DNA from: Mycoplana rhizolycopersici
GTDB lineage: Bacteria > Pseudomonadota > Alphaproteobacteria > Rhizobiales > Rhizobiaceae
DNA: 59,601 nt
NCBI RefSeq assembly: GCF_013378445.1
Contig: NZ_JABXYK010000024.1
Span: 1 to 59,601, forward strand
Direction: 5' to 3'
Part shown: piece after piece, positions 1 through 8,470 of the stretch
Position numbering within the stretch: position 1 is the stretch's first letter
Layout: every line of letters starts with the position of its first letter
Program-made: the position numbers and the translations under genes
The notes under the pieces: generated by a model
Database searches by the model: none
What the model was told of the DNA's origin: nothing
What the model saw: only the letters and a program-made list of their open reading frames with translations

Positions 1-95
1 GCGACGTGATGCGGTGCTGCGCAGCCGGAATGGCTCCGCACCGCAACCCGCCGCTACCGTCCCAAATACAGCAACCCAAAACCGCCGGAGCGAAC

Positions 96-701
96 TTAAA
101 ACTGGATAAAATTTGGGGGCAAGGTCAGGTTCAAGCCGTCGCTTGGGGAGAACACGTAGAGCCGCATGATCCCTTCGAACACGAGGGAAACGCGCGCGGC
201 GATAGCCTCCGCATCAAGATCAGGCGACACGCGTCCGTCCTTCTGGGCGGCACGGATGCCACGATGCATGAGGTCCATGAGCCCGGCTTCCGAGTTGCGC
301 AACATCCTGGCAACCTCCGGATTTCGTGCACCGTCGCTGGCGATCTCCGCTCGCAGAACGGCGATATCGTGCCCTTCTTTGGTCAGCAGTATGTCGCGCA
401 GCGCCTCCTTGATGCTCGCCGAACCCAAATCCGTCTTCCAGAAGCGGGCGATAAGGTCGGCATGACGCTTGAGGTCGATCTCGATCAGAGCGACAATCAG
501 CGCTTCCTTCGTTGGAAAGTACTGATAGAGATTTGCCACGCTTACGCCGGCCGACGCGCTGATCTGCGCGGTCGACGATGCATGAAAACCAAATTCTACG
601 AAGCAGCGACGCGCCCCCTCGAGAATCTGGTTCATCCGTTCTTGTCGCGCCAGTTCATTGACCGGACGACCGCGCTGGCTCTGAATCTTATCTTTGCTCA
701 C
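96..701 (-). CDS. TetR/AcrR family transcriptional regulator
   Basis: A 201-residue one-component repressor-type protein. The N-terminal helix-turn-helix lies at about residues 24-70 (QISASAGVSVANLYQYFPTK is the recognition-helix block typical of TetR), followed by an all-helical ligand-binding domain of normal length. I chose the GTG at 701 because SKDKIQSQRGRPV just before the HTH is the usual TetR N-terminus. The frame stays open upstream to a TTG at 749, but that extension is AT-rich and unlike TetR proteins. The upstream DNA at 700-730 is very AT-rich and is a plausible promoter/operator. No effector or target can be inferred; the nearest genes are unrelated small proteins. Confidence 0.88.
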   Translation of the reverse strand: MSKDKIQSQRGRPVNELARQERMNQILEGARRCFVEFGFHASSTAQISASAGVSVANLYQYFPTKEALIVALIEIDLKRHADLIARFWKTDLGSASIKEALRDILLTKEGHDIAVLRAEIASDGARNPEVARMLRNSEAGLMDLMHRGIRAAQKDGRVSPDLDAEAIAARVSLVFEGIMRLYVFSPSDGLNLTLPPNFIQF

Positions 702-749
702 GTCAAGATATATATAACTTTTAGAATATGCGCTTGCTTGTCTCCTCAA

Positions 750-1167
750 GGAATGTGCTCATCAAGCGGTTTCAAACAATCGCACCAATCGGCAGGCCGC
801 CATGAGTGACCGCACCGAGACCAGCTGTCCTGCCATCGCACAGCAGGTCGATCAGAGTTTCCCTGAAAAGGAAAAAACCGCGTGGCTTAGTCGGCGCCAC
901 AGCAGCGACGCTGCAAGGCGCGAGCGCCGGATCGACAAACACGGATATTTGACCCAAGCCAAGGAGTGCCGTGTCCCGTTGAGAGCGAACGAGCTCATTC
1001 GTTAGGGCGCGCACTGATCCGCTTTATACGAGCAGAGCACAACGGAGCATCATGAGATGGGTCCTCGTCGCCAGCTTTACGCGGCATAGCAATTAACCGG
1101 CCTAGAACGGAACAAAGCGGTTCTTCGTTACTTTTAATGTTAAGGACCGGGTGGAGGCGGTCAGATC
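750..1167. other. Intergenic stretch, no recognisable gene
   Basis: About 420 bases between the TetR gene and the DUF982 gene. Short open frames exist on both strands but none has a ribosome site or a recognisable product. A GGAAC at 1111-1115 is followed by TT after 18 bases, a weak match to the RpoE2 promoter pattern, about 55 bases before the DUF982 start. Confidence 0.4.
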
Positions 1168-1419
1168 GTGATTGATCCGCGGTACTGGACAAAAAGCGTG
1201 GAAATCGTAATCGATGGGCAAGGTACGTGCCGGCGCATACGGAGCACCAAACAAGCAGAAGAGTGCCTACGGGACTGGCCGGACAAGCAAAACGAGTCTT
1301 ACACGGAGGCCCTCCGCGTCTGTCGCGCAGTGCTTAAAGCAGGAGCTCCGCGACGAGTGGCGCGTGAGGCGTTCCTACATGCGGCCGAGGAAGCGGGAAT
1401 TGACATTCGAAAGCGGTGA
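1168..1419 (+). CDS. DUF982 family small protein (copy 1)
   Basis: An 83-residue cytosolic protein of the rhizobial DUF982 family, whose function is unknown. It keeps the family layout: an N-terminal W and beta-strand segment, a WP motif near residue 32 (RDWPDK), a helix with an invariant Cys (ALRVCRAVL), and a C-terminal R-x-A-F-x-x-A-A-x-x-A-G block (REAFLHAAEEAG). The start is a GTG with GGAGG about 11 bases upstream. It stands alone. It is one of at least six DUF982 copies in this window, some intact and one truncated. Confidence 0.8.
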   Translation: MIDPRYWTKSVEIVIDGQGTCRRIRSTKQAEECLRDWPDKQNESYTEALRVCRAVLKAGAPRRVAREAFLHAAEEAGIDIRKR

Positions 1420-1723
1420 TTGGGCCGTTTAGTGGCAGCGCCGCTTCTCGCATGGGGCTCAAGCGACGCCGCTGGCTGGACAAATGTGGGCGATAACCGC
1501 TGAGGCGTGATCCGTGGTCGTCGTGCAGGCCCCCCATCTTCGCCAACTTGATTATCAAAGGAAAGTCCAATGGCGAAGAAACTATGCTCGTTAATCGGAC
1601 TTGAGCACGTTCGGACGTTTTCCGTCGCGGCGCACCGCCGTCGGACGGATTGCGGAGATTTCGGGGGATGAAAAGTGGATCAGCATCTGGTGGGATCTGG
1701 CTGAACTGTACGAACTGTGACGG
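1420..1723. other. Intergenic stretch, no convincing gene
   Basis: Roughly 300 bases. A 33-codon frame starts at ATG 1570 behind an AAAGGAA ribosome-like site, but the encoded peptide is not recognisable and is not called as a gene. Confidence 0.35.
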
Positions 1724-2065
1724 TCATTGAAAGCTGTTCCGCCGCTTCCTGCCAAGCTTACCCTTAACTACCAGGCCAATCCGACCGATCGTATCGGCAA
1801 TGGTGACACCCAGCACTATCCCGCCATAGCCCATCTGCTTCCAGCGTTCCACGTCATCGGTGACCGTCTTCATTTTGGAGACATCCTTCTTCATTTCGGA
1901 CATGCCCGTTTCGAGAGTGCCAACGCGCGATACCTTTTCGTCCGTGCGCCGGCGCACGACTGCCCGGCAATCGACATATGTTCGCCCCACAGTATAGGTC
2001 GTCGTCCCGGAGACCCCGGCCCGCATACGTCGCAAGCACAGACGCGACCTCGGCCTGTAGCTCAT
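1724..2065 (-). CDS. DUF1515-like membrane-anchored small protein, N-terminus doubtful
   Basis: A 113-residue frame. Its C-terminal half looks like the rhizobial DUF1515 family: a short coiled segment with T/D-E-K-V-x-R-V-G-T-L-E-T, then SEMKKDVSKMKTVTDDVERW, then a hydrophobic stretch (GIVLGVTIADTIGRIGLVV) and a basic tail. The first 45 residues are Arg/Cys-rich, unlike the family, and look like a frameshifted or replaced N-terminus. The ATG overlaps the stop of the upstream cytochrome c gene (ATGA), but that could be chance. It may be a decaying gene; a more decayed relative lies at about 33907-34100. Function unknown. Confidence 0.5.
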   Translation of the reverse strand: MSYRPRSRLCLRRMRAGVSGTTTYTVGRTYVDCRAVVRRRTDEKVSRVGTLETGMSEMKKDVSKMKTVTDDVERWKQMGYGGIVLGVTIADTIGRIGLVVKGKLGRKRRNSFQ

Positions 2066-3171
2066 CGACCTCGACTAGAGAACCCTACTGAGGCAGGTAC
2101 GATGTGATCAGGACCGGCATCGGCACTCGGATCTCGCGCCGAAAAATACTCGGCTACCGCTTTGATGTCGCTGTCGTCGAGATTGGCCGCCACCTTTGCC
2201 ATGAGCGCGCGATGGGGTCCCCCACCTCGTTTCTCGTCCACGAACAGGCGAAGCTGAGCGGCGAGATAGGCCGCGGGCTGTCCTGCGAGCCTTGGATAGG
2301 CTGGGTTGCCGTTTGTCCTATCGTGACAGGACATGCACGCGGGAATCCGCCTGTCAAGATCGCCGAATCGCGCGATGTGCTCGCCCCGGCCGGTCTGATT
2401 TGACAGTGCCACAGCGTTCACGCCACGAACAGTCCGCTCCGAAAAATGCACGGCCAACGCCGCGCGCTCCTGCTCCGTCAGCGACTGGATCGCGACCGCC
2501 ATAATGCCGCTCGGCCGCATCCCCTCCGCATAGGCTGCAAGACTGTCCCTCAGGTAGGTCTGCGATTGGCCATCGAGCCGGGGAACGAGGCTGTCGCGAT
2601 CGAGCCGGTCCGGTGCATGACAGCCGTTGCAGGTCTCCAGCACCCGTCCCTGATCGCGAGACTGGTGGGCTGCATGGCCCGCAAGCCGTCGATAGGATGC
2701 TCCATCTAGGTCCGGATAGCGACGGAGAAAGGCTACCATGGCCCAGACCTCGTCCTCGCGCTCGGCGACGGGCCATGACGGCATTCCGGTGAAGCGCACC
2801 CCATGTTGCACGATCTGGAAAAGTTCGGCATCGGTCCAGGTGGGAATCACCTCCTTCAGGTCCGGCGGCACCGGAAGCATGCCGCGCACGCTTGCTGGCG
2901 GCGGCATCGCCGGCGAGCCGTGGCAAAGGGCGCAGCCACCCTCGAAATGCCCCGCCGCCATCGGCAGCATCCCCTCCTCGAGGGGCGGAACCTCGATGCC
3001 GATTGCCGAGGTGCGGACGGAGGACCGCATCGCCCAATGCAGGAACCAGTCGGTCAGCTTCCAGTGGCCCGTGCTCGCACTGATGCCGATCACGCCGGAC
3101 CAGGGAATGACCCATCCGACTAACGCGGCGCCGAGAACAAGGGCCGCAAGGTGCTTCCGTCCGATCACCAT
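2062..3171 (-). CDS. Tri-haem c-type cytochrome (oxidase electron donor)
   Basis: A 369-residue exported cytochrome c. An N-terminal hydrophobic segment (residues 8-32) looks like an uncleaved anchor or signal peptide. Three CxxCH haem sites follow: CALCH at 80-84, CNGCH at 181-185 and CMSCH at 279-283, each in its own cytochrome c fold with downstream Met candidates. It is the last gene of the oxidase operon and overlaps the end of the CtaG-like gene by 7 bases. By family knowledge, such cytochromes carry electrons from quinol or alcohol dehydrogenases to the oxidase; here it most likely feeds the CuA subunit encoded at the head of the operon. The exact partner is inferred from context only. 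Confidence 0.88.
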   Translation of the reverse strand: MVIGRKHLAALVLGAALVGWVIPWSGVIGISASTGHWKLTDWFLHWAMRSSVRTSAIGIEVPPLEEGMLPMAAGHFEGGCALCHGSPAMPPPASVRGMLPVPPDLKEVIPTWTDAELFQIVQHGVRFTGMPSWPVAEREDEVWAMVAFLRRYPDLDGASYRRLAGHAAHQSRDQGRVLETCNGCHAPDRLDRDSLVPRLDGQSQTYLRDSLAAYAEGMRPSGIMAVAIQSLTEQERAALAVHFSERTVRGVNAVALSNQTGRGEHIARFGDLDRRIPACMSCHDRTNGNPAYPRLAGQPAAYLAAQLRLFVDEKRGGGPHRALMAKVAANLDDSDIKAVAEYFSARDPSADAGPDHIVPASVGFSSRGR

Positions 3172-3803
3172 CGTCGATCCTCGCGCGCGACGTCGCCTTC
3201 GGCCCGGAGCACATCCGAAAGTAGCGCGACGCCGCCAATGAGGTAGGATGCTGACCCGGCGACGAGCATGACCACACTACCGATCTGCTGGTCGGAAATG
3301 GCGTCGAGCGGAATGCCGAAGCAACTGACCTCTCCCTTGCCATAAAGCGGCCGCGGCGCAAGTGCCAAGAGCACGCCAAGCAGGGTCATGTGCATGGAGG
3401 TGAGAAGAAGTCCGATTGTCCCAGCCAGCCGCCCCCCGCCATCACGTCCCGGCCGCAGGCAGACGACCCAAAGCAGCATGCCAGCGACGAGGAAACTGAG
3501 AAGTTCGAGCATCGAGAGCAGAATACTGGTAGCGGCCAGAGCCCGCATTACGGGAACATGCCAGCCCCAGACCACAACGAGTTCAATCACCGATGCGAGT
3601 ACGGGTGTCATCCACACGAACCTCCGCGAAAGATCGAACCTCGTGTCCAGCAGACCGTATGCGATAAGCGGTGCTGCCACGGCGACGATGCCCATATGCA
3701 GGACCATATGCACGGTGAACGAACCGCCGTCGAACGAGGCATAGAGCGCAAGCGACACGATCGCGAGCAGGAAGCCTCCGGTGACGAGCGCGATGGTCTT
3801 CAT
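3165..3803 (-). CDS. CtaG/caa3-type cytochrome c oxidase assembly membrane protein
   Basis: A 212-residue polytopic membrane protein with about six hydrophobic segments, matching the caa3-type CtaG family (cytochrome c oxidase assembly factor). Conserved features are paired His/Met near the membrane face (VHMVLHMGIVAVAAPLIAYG and SMHMTLLGVLLALAPRPLYG), plausibly metal-related. I chose ATG 3803, which overlaps the stop of the preceding gene by 4 bases (ATGA), over an upstream extension full of Arg and Ser that is a shadow of that gene. It probably helps assemble the haem-copper centre of the adjacent oxidase. It should not be confused with the Cox11-type CtaG, which has a single membrane helix. 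Confidence 0.85.
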   Translation of the reverse strand: MKTIALVTGGFLLAIVSLALYASFDGGSFTVHMVLHMGIVAVAAPLIAYGLLDTRFDLSRRFVWMTPVLASVIELVVVWGWHVPVMRALAATSILLSMLELLSFLVAGMLLWVVCLRPGRDGGGRLAGTIGLLLTSMHMTLLGVLLALAPRPLYGKGEVSCFGIPLDAISDQQIGSVVMLVAGSASYLIGGVALLSDVLRAEGDVAREDRRW

Positions 3804-4180
3804 GGCTGGCACGCCTCGATCACGACCAGTGGAACGGCGACAAACAGCACGGCTACGAAGCTGAGCCCGGAGAGGAGCAGCGTTGCAAAGCCCTGAAAAA
3901 GCAGCCGATCCTCGCGAGTCGGCGCGTGATGGGGTGGATCGCCACTGCCAAAACCCCATTGGCGCCAGGCGAGCCAGGCTGAAAGCACAATACCTGCAAG
4001 AGCGAGAATCGTGATCAGGACCAGGGCCAGGCGGAGTTCGGCGAACGTGAAGTCCTCCGCCCCCGCTTTCTCGCAGTAAATCGCCACAGCGGCATAGCAG
4101 GCGAGGAAATGCGCAGCCCAGATCGTCGGCGCCGTAAACAGCGTCCAGAGGCTCTCAACTTCCTTCGGAAGCAACCGCAT
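3800..4180 (-). CDS. Small membrane protein of the oxidase operon
   Basis: A 126-residue protein with three hydrophobic segments (about 15-36, 48-72 and 95-122). It is consistently found between fused oxidase subunit I/III genes and ctaG-like genes in alphaproteobacteria, but has no assigned role. It starts 4 bases after the oxidase gene stop and overlaps the next gene by 4 bases, so it is translationally coupled to both. A role as an accessory or subunit-IV-like component of the oxidase is inferred from position only. Confidence 0.78.
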   Translation of the reverse strand: MRLLPKEVESLWTLFTAPTIWAAHFLACYAAVAIYCEKAGAEDFTFAELRLALVLITILALAGIVLSAWLAWRQWGFGSGDPPHHAPTREDRLLFQGFATLLLSGLSFVAVLFVAVPLVVIEACQP

Positions 4181-4184
4181 CGCG

Positions 4185-6704
4185 TCACCTCACTGCCGGA
4201 AACAGGCCGAGAACGCCGAACGACGTGATGGCCGTGATGACGAAGAAATGCCAATAAAGCACGACATTCTGCAGGTCCATATCGTGGCGGGCGCTCATGC
4301 GACCGGCAACGCTGCGGGCCAGACAGTACAGCTGCATGATGATCGCCACTGCGCCATGCACGACCGTCCAGATCGCGACGACCCAGACGATCGCAGGGTA
4401 AACGTGCGTAGTTGGATCCATCGGGTTCAAGTGCGGGCCGGCAAGTCCGGCCATACACCCGCCCACGGTAAGGAATGCCGAGACCATGAGCGCCGCACGC
4501 ATAGGCCCCGGGTGGTCGGCGGCATTCGCGCGGCGCGCCAGCAGCATGACGAGCCAGGCGAGCACGAACAGCACAACGGCCAGGAGGGGCCAGGCGATCC
4601 CCGGTCCCGAATGCCCGGCGGTGAAGTCATCATGGATCGTCCAGTAGAAGAAGTAGCCGAACATTAGGCTGGCATAGGCGGTGCTATCGCCCGCCATGGT
4701 GATGAACATTCCCCACCAGCCTACCGACTGCGGGCCGGAATTGTAGAGGGGCAATGTCTTGCCAAGCCCGATGTCGCGCATGTCCGAACGGGGAATTTCC
4801 GCCGTCCCGGTCCAGAGCCAGGTGATGATCGCGGCGAGCGTGAGCAGCGCGCACACCAGCGTCGCAATCCACCAGTGGAACGTCAGCGCGACGAAGACAC
4901 CACCGAGTGAGCATGCGGCGACCATCGTCAGGATCGACGTGCCGCCGACGCGAAGGCACTGCACCGGGCGCGCGTCAAGCACTGATGTTACCAGGGTTTC
5001 GCGTGCCCCGTCCTGTGCATCGGGGAGGTAGTAGCGACCTGCCTTGATGTCTTCGAGTAGGCCCGGCTGGTCCCATATCGGATAGCGACTTTTGATGATC
5101 GGGATCGAGCGCACGCCCCAAGCCTCTTCCGGTTCGCTGATCCACTCCAGCGTACCGGCGTTCCAGGGGTTCATCTCCTGCTTGGGCTGACGATGCTTCG
5201 GGCGAACGACGTCGATTACGACGACGGCGACACCTGCAGCGAATATGAAGGCTCCCACGGTGGAAACGAGGTTGAACCAGTCCCATCCGATCTCGGCGGG
5301 ATAGGTGAACACCCGGCGCGGCATGCCCCGCAGGCCCGACAGGTGCATGGGAAAAAAGGCAACGTTGAAGCCCGTGAACATCAGCCAGAAGGCGATCTTT
5401 CCGAGCCGATCCGACAGCCTACGGGCGTCGATGAGCGGATAGTAGTAGTAGATTCCGGCGACAACGGGAAATAGCATTCCACCGATCAGGACGTAATGCA
5501 GATGGGCGACGACGAAATAGGTGTCATGCGCCTGCCAGTCGAACGGAACGAGCGCCACCATCACCCCCGTCAGCCCACCGATCACGAAGATGGCGAGCCC
5601 CCCGGCACCGAACAGCATCGGCACGGAAAAGATGACACGTCCGGCCAGAAGCGTCGCGATGAATACGAAGATCTGCACGCCCGTCGGGATCGCGACCGCC
5701 TCGGATGCGGCAGAGAAGAAGGCAAGCGAGATCTGCGGCAGACCCGTGGTAAACATGTGATGTACCCACAGGCCGAAGCTTAGGAAGCCGGTGCCGACGG
5801 CCGCGAGCACGATCCAGGAATAGCCGACAATCGGTCGCTGGGCGAAGGTCGGTACGATCATCGCCATGATCGCGATCGCCGGCAGGAAAATGATATAGAC
5901 CTCGGGATGCCCGAAGATCCAGAACAGGTGCTGCCACAAGAGCGGATCGCCGCCGCGTTCGGCATCAAAAAACGGCCAGTCGAACATCCGCTCCATTTCG
6001 AACAGGATGTCGCCGGCTATCAGCGGCGGGAAGGCGAACAGGATCATCCCGGCCACGATTAGCAGATACCAGGCAAAGAGCGGCATCATGTTGATGCGCA
6101 TGCCCGGCGCCCTGCACTTCATGATGCCGACGATCAGTTCGACGGCCGCCGCAATCGACGCCACTTCGATGAAGGACAGGCCGAGCAGCCAGATATCGGC
6201 GCCGATCCCGGAATACTCCTTGTCGGTCGCAAGCGGCGGATACATGAACCAGCCGGTGTTGGGGGCCGCGCCGAAAAAGATCGATCCGCACACGAAAACG
6301 CCGCCAATCGCAAAGCTCCAGAACCCGAATGCGGATAGCCGGGGGAAAGGCAGTTCCCGTGCCCCCAACATCGAAGGCAAGAGATAGATCGCGACAGCTT
6401 CGAAGATGGGTACGGCGAACAAGAACATCATCACCGTACCGTGTAGGGTGAAGGCCTGATTGAAGACGTCAGCGGAGAGGAAGTCATTTTCCGGAACTGC
6501 AAGCTGCACGCGTACGAGCAGGGCCAAGAGGCCCGCAAACAGCATGAATGTGAAGGCCGCTGCACCGTACCACAGGCCGATCTGGGTATTGTTGACAGAA
6601 GTCCAGTAGCGCCAACCTGATGGTGTCCGCCAGACTTCGCGCAGTTCCCGCTCCTGCGCCTCGAAATCCTCCGGGCTTAGCTCTCTGATGGCGACTTCAG
6701 TCAT
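4185..6704 (-). CDS. Cytochrome c oxidase subunit I-III fusion
   Basis: An 839-residue integral membrane protein joining the catalytic subunit I (about residues 1-560) to subunit III (about 590-839). Haem-copper ligands are all present: His88 (haem a), His266 with the cross-link partner Tyr270 in HPEVY, His315-His316 (CuB), His401 (haem a3) and His403 (haem a). HPEVY and the Lys-channel region mark an A-type oxidase. Subunit III contributes seven further helices without known cofactors. It reduces oxygen to water and pumps protons. It overlaps the subunit II gene by 4 bases. The I/III fusion is known in caa3-type oxidases and is much longer than ordinary subunit I (about 540 residues). Confidence 0.96.
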   Translation of the reverse strand: MTEVAIRELSPEDFEAQERELREVWRTPSGWRYWTSVNNTQIGLWYGAAAFTFMLFAGLLALLVRVQLAVPENDFLSADVFNQAFTLHGTVMMFLFAVPIFEAVAIYLLPSMLGARELPFPRLSAFGFWSFAIGGVFVCGSIFFGAAPNTGWFMYPPLATDKEYSGIGADIWLLGLSFIEVASIAAAVELIVGIMKCRAPGMRINMMPLFAWYLLIVAGMILFAFPPLIAGDILFEMERMFDWPFFDAERGGDPLLWQHLFWIFGHPEVYIIFLPAIAIMAMIVPTFAQRPIVGYSWIVLAAVGTGFLSFGLWVHHMFTTGLPQISLAFFSAASEAVAIPTGVQIFVFIATLLAGRVIFSVPMLFGAGGLAIFVIGGLTGVMVALVPFDWQAHDTYFVVAHLHYVLIGGMLFPVVAGIYYYYPLIDARRLSDRLGKIAFWLMFTGFNVAFFPMHLSGLRGMPRRVFTYPAEIGWDWFNLVSTVGAFIFAAGVAVVVIDVVRPKHRQPKQEMNPWNAGTLEWISEPEEAWGVRSIPIIKSRYPIWDQPGLLEDIKAGRYYLPDAQDGARETLVTSVLDARPVQCLRVGGTSILTMVAACSLGGVFVALTFHWWIATLVCALLTLAAIITWLWTGTAEIPRSDMRDIGLGKTLPLYNSGPQSVGWWGMFITMAGDSTAYASLMFGYFFYWTIHDDFTAGHSGPGIAWPLLAVVLFVLAWLVMLLARRANAADHPGPMRAALMVSAFLTVGGCMAGLAGPHLNPMDPTTHVYPAIVWVVAIWTVVHGAVAIIMQLYCLARSVAGRMSARHDMDLQNVVLYWHFFVITAITSFGVLGLFPAVR

Positions 6705-7702
6705 CGCAGCCCCGTCAGGAATTCGGCTATCGCTGCGATGTCGCCGTGCGGCACCATGTCGAAGGCAGGCATTTGGGAACCAGGCTTGACCGACGACGGA
6801 TCGCGAATGAAGCGTTCCACGTTCTCGCGCGTGTTTCTAAGCGCCCCGGCCCCGACGGTCTCGCGATCAGCAAAATAAGTCAGATCCGGTCCGAGCCCAG
6901 CGATCGGGGTTGTGCCTCTGACCGAATGACAGCCGGCGCAGCCGTGATAGGCGAACAGGCGCTCTCCCTCGCTGCCGCCGGGCTGATTTCCCGATGCCTG
7001 CTTCCGCCTCCAGTCGTCGTAGGCATCTTGCCCCATCACGACGACAGAGAAGGTCATATAGGCATGGGAGGTGCCGCAGAACTCCGCGCACGGCGCGTGA
7101 TACACCCCGGTCTTCGTCGCCTGGAGCGAAAGCACATTTGTGCGGCCCGGGATCATGTCCATTTTCCCTCCAAGAGACGGGATCCAGAAAGAGTGGATCA
7201 CGTCGGCCGCGCTGAGCGAGAATGCGACCCGCTCGCCGATAGGCAGCCGCAGCTCGTTGGCTGTCTCAAACCCGGCCATGCCGTCCTCGGCCGGATAGCG
7301 GACCCGCCACCAGAATTGCTCGCCGGTCACTTCGATCAGGGTGGGTTCGGGTACGGCACGGGCGACCCACGGCCTGATCGTGGGCATCAGCCATACCGCA
7401 TAGACAAGCAGCGCGAAGAGCACGACCACGGGAAAGGCGACACCGCCCCAGGCGATCAGTCTGCTCGCCTCGTTCTCCGACCAGGCTCGTCTCTGGCCAC
7501 GACAGGCATGCAGCAACAGGCCGATCACGGCGAGCCAGATGATGCCACCACCGATGACCATCACCGCGAACAGATGATAGACCTCCGCAGCCTCCTGTCC
7601 TGCAGGGTCGAGCGCCGACTGTCTGCCAGTGCAGCCGGCGAGGACGAGAGCCGACGAGGTGAGAAGAAGTCCGGTTCTCTTTCGTTTGCTGCGGTCGGTC
7701 AT
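6701..7702 (-). CDS. coxB: Cytochrome c oxidase subunit II with C-terminal haem c domain
   Basis: A 333-residue lipoprotein-type subunit II. The signal ends in a lipobox (LVLAGC, Cys24). Two membrane helices follow (about 42-65 and 85-105), then the CuA domain with ligands His170, Cys205, Glu207, Cys209, His213 and Met216. A C-terminal cytochrome c domain carries CAGCH (255-259). This layout defines a caa3-type oxidase, where subunit II carries its own haem c. I chose ATG 7702, at the beginning of the lipoprotein signal, over a frame open to 7768. It is the first gene of a five-gene leftward operon with overlapping or 4-base-spaced junctions. Confidence 0.95.
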   Translation of the reverse strand: MTDRSKRKRTGLLLTSSALVLAGCTGRQSALDPAGQEAAEVYHLFAVMVIGGGIIWLAVIGLLLHACRGQRRAWSENEASRLIAWGGVAFPVVVLFALLVYAVWLMPTIRPWVARAVPEPTLIEVTGEQFWWRVRYPAEDGMAGFETANELRLPIGERVAFSLSAADVIHSFWIPSLGGKMDMIPGRTNVLSLQATKTGVYHAPCAEFCGTSHAYMTFSVVVMGQDAYDDWRRKQASGNQPGGSEGERLFAYHGCAGCHSVRGTTPIAGLGPDLTYFADRETVGAGALRNTRENVERFIRDPSSVKPGSQMPAFDMVPHGDIAAIAEFLTGLR

Positions 7703-7794
7703 GCCTTGAGCGATATGGGACGCAGAACCGTTTCGGCAAGGTTGCGAACAACCGCTGCCCCCGTACAATCACCACAACCGGTCGGGAGGATAAC

Positions 7795-7976
7795 GTGCAG
7801 ACATGGTCCAAACTCGTCAAACATACCCTGAAGGACATCAAGTTCGCGGAGAATGAGATAGCCTGGACGAAACGCACGGTCAGATCGAAACCTGGAAGAA
7901 GCTCAAGATCCTCGATCCGGAGAAGGCGGCGAACGATGTTCGGGCCAGTCTGGCCGTCTCCAGGATCAACCACTAA
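7795..7976 (+). pseudogene. Short frameshifted remnant
   Basis: A GTG-led frame (7795 on) reads KHTLKDIKFAENEIAW, faintly like the start of DUF892 ferritin-like proteins. A second frame beginning about 7857 reads DETHGQIETWKKL then PEKAANDVRASLAVSRINH and stops at 7974-7976. Joining them by a frameshift near 7855 gives a protein-like string of about 60 residues, so I read this as the broken relic of a small gene. The family is not certain. Confidence 0.35.
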
Positions 7977-8052
7977 CCGGCCTGCATTCGACTGTCCTTC
8001 TGGCCGCGACGCCGCAGTCCGCAAGACGATTCCAACACTCGCCTTGATGGCG

Positions 8053-8463
8053 CTACGGATCGCTGTATCCGACGGCCGAGACTCGCACCGACCGCCCTTC
8101 CGGATCGCTTGTAAAGATCAGCCCCCCTTGGGCGGTCGACTTCATCGGCACATAGTCGAGTGTCATCTCTATTGTCTCCAACGTGCGCCCTCCGTCCCGA
8201 ATCTCTCCCCTGACAACGACTCCCGCAGCGGTAGCCTTGGCCGCATTGGCAATTTCGAACCGCACGTGATAGCCGGCGCCTTCGGCGCTCGTACCAAGGA
8301 TTCGAACGGAAAGTTCCGGCGCCGTATCGCGGGGACCGATGGCGTCCCAGCCGATCCAGCCAATCAGTGCGAGGACGAACGCCATCGAAACCACACCCGT
8401 CAGCCACTCGATCCAGTGAGGATCGCCTTTGTCGATCGATCTCTGTTTTGATTGGGCATTCAT
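8053..8463 (-). CDS. TIGR02588 family membrane-anchored protein
   Basis: A 136-residue protein with one N-terminal membrane helix (about residues 21-45, containing GWIGWDAIG) and a periplasmic beta-rich domain of about 90 residues (YHVRFEIANAAKATAAGV). This matches the TIGR02588 family, which is known only as the partner of TIGR02587. It starts 7 bases after the stop of the TIGR02587 gene, so they form a two-gene operon. The function of the pair is not established. The domain resembles small periplasmic immunoglobulin-like folds, but this is an impression. Confidence 0.85.
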   Translation of the reverse strand: MNAQSKQRSIDKGDPHWIEWLTGVVSMAFVLALIGWIGWDAIGPRDTAPELSVRILGTSAEGAGYHVRFEIANAAKATAAGVVVRGEIRDGGRTLETIEMTLDYVPMKSTAQGGLIFTSDPEGRSVRVSAVGYSDP

Positions 8464-8470
8464 AGGTCAC

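Noticed and set aside
2354-3379. A 341-codon minus-strand frame.
   Set aside because: It overlaps the cytochrome c and CtaG-like genes in another frame, and the translation is Arg/Ser/Pro-rich without motifs.
6746-7831. A 361-codon plus-strand frame.
   Set aside because: Antisense to the oxidase subunit II gene, whose CuA and haem motifs are beyond doubt.
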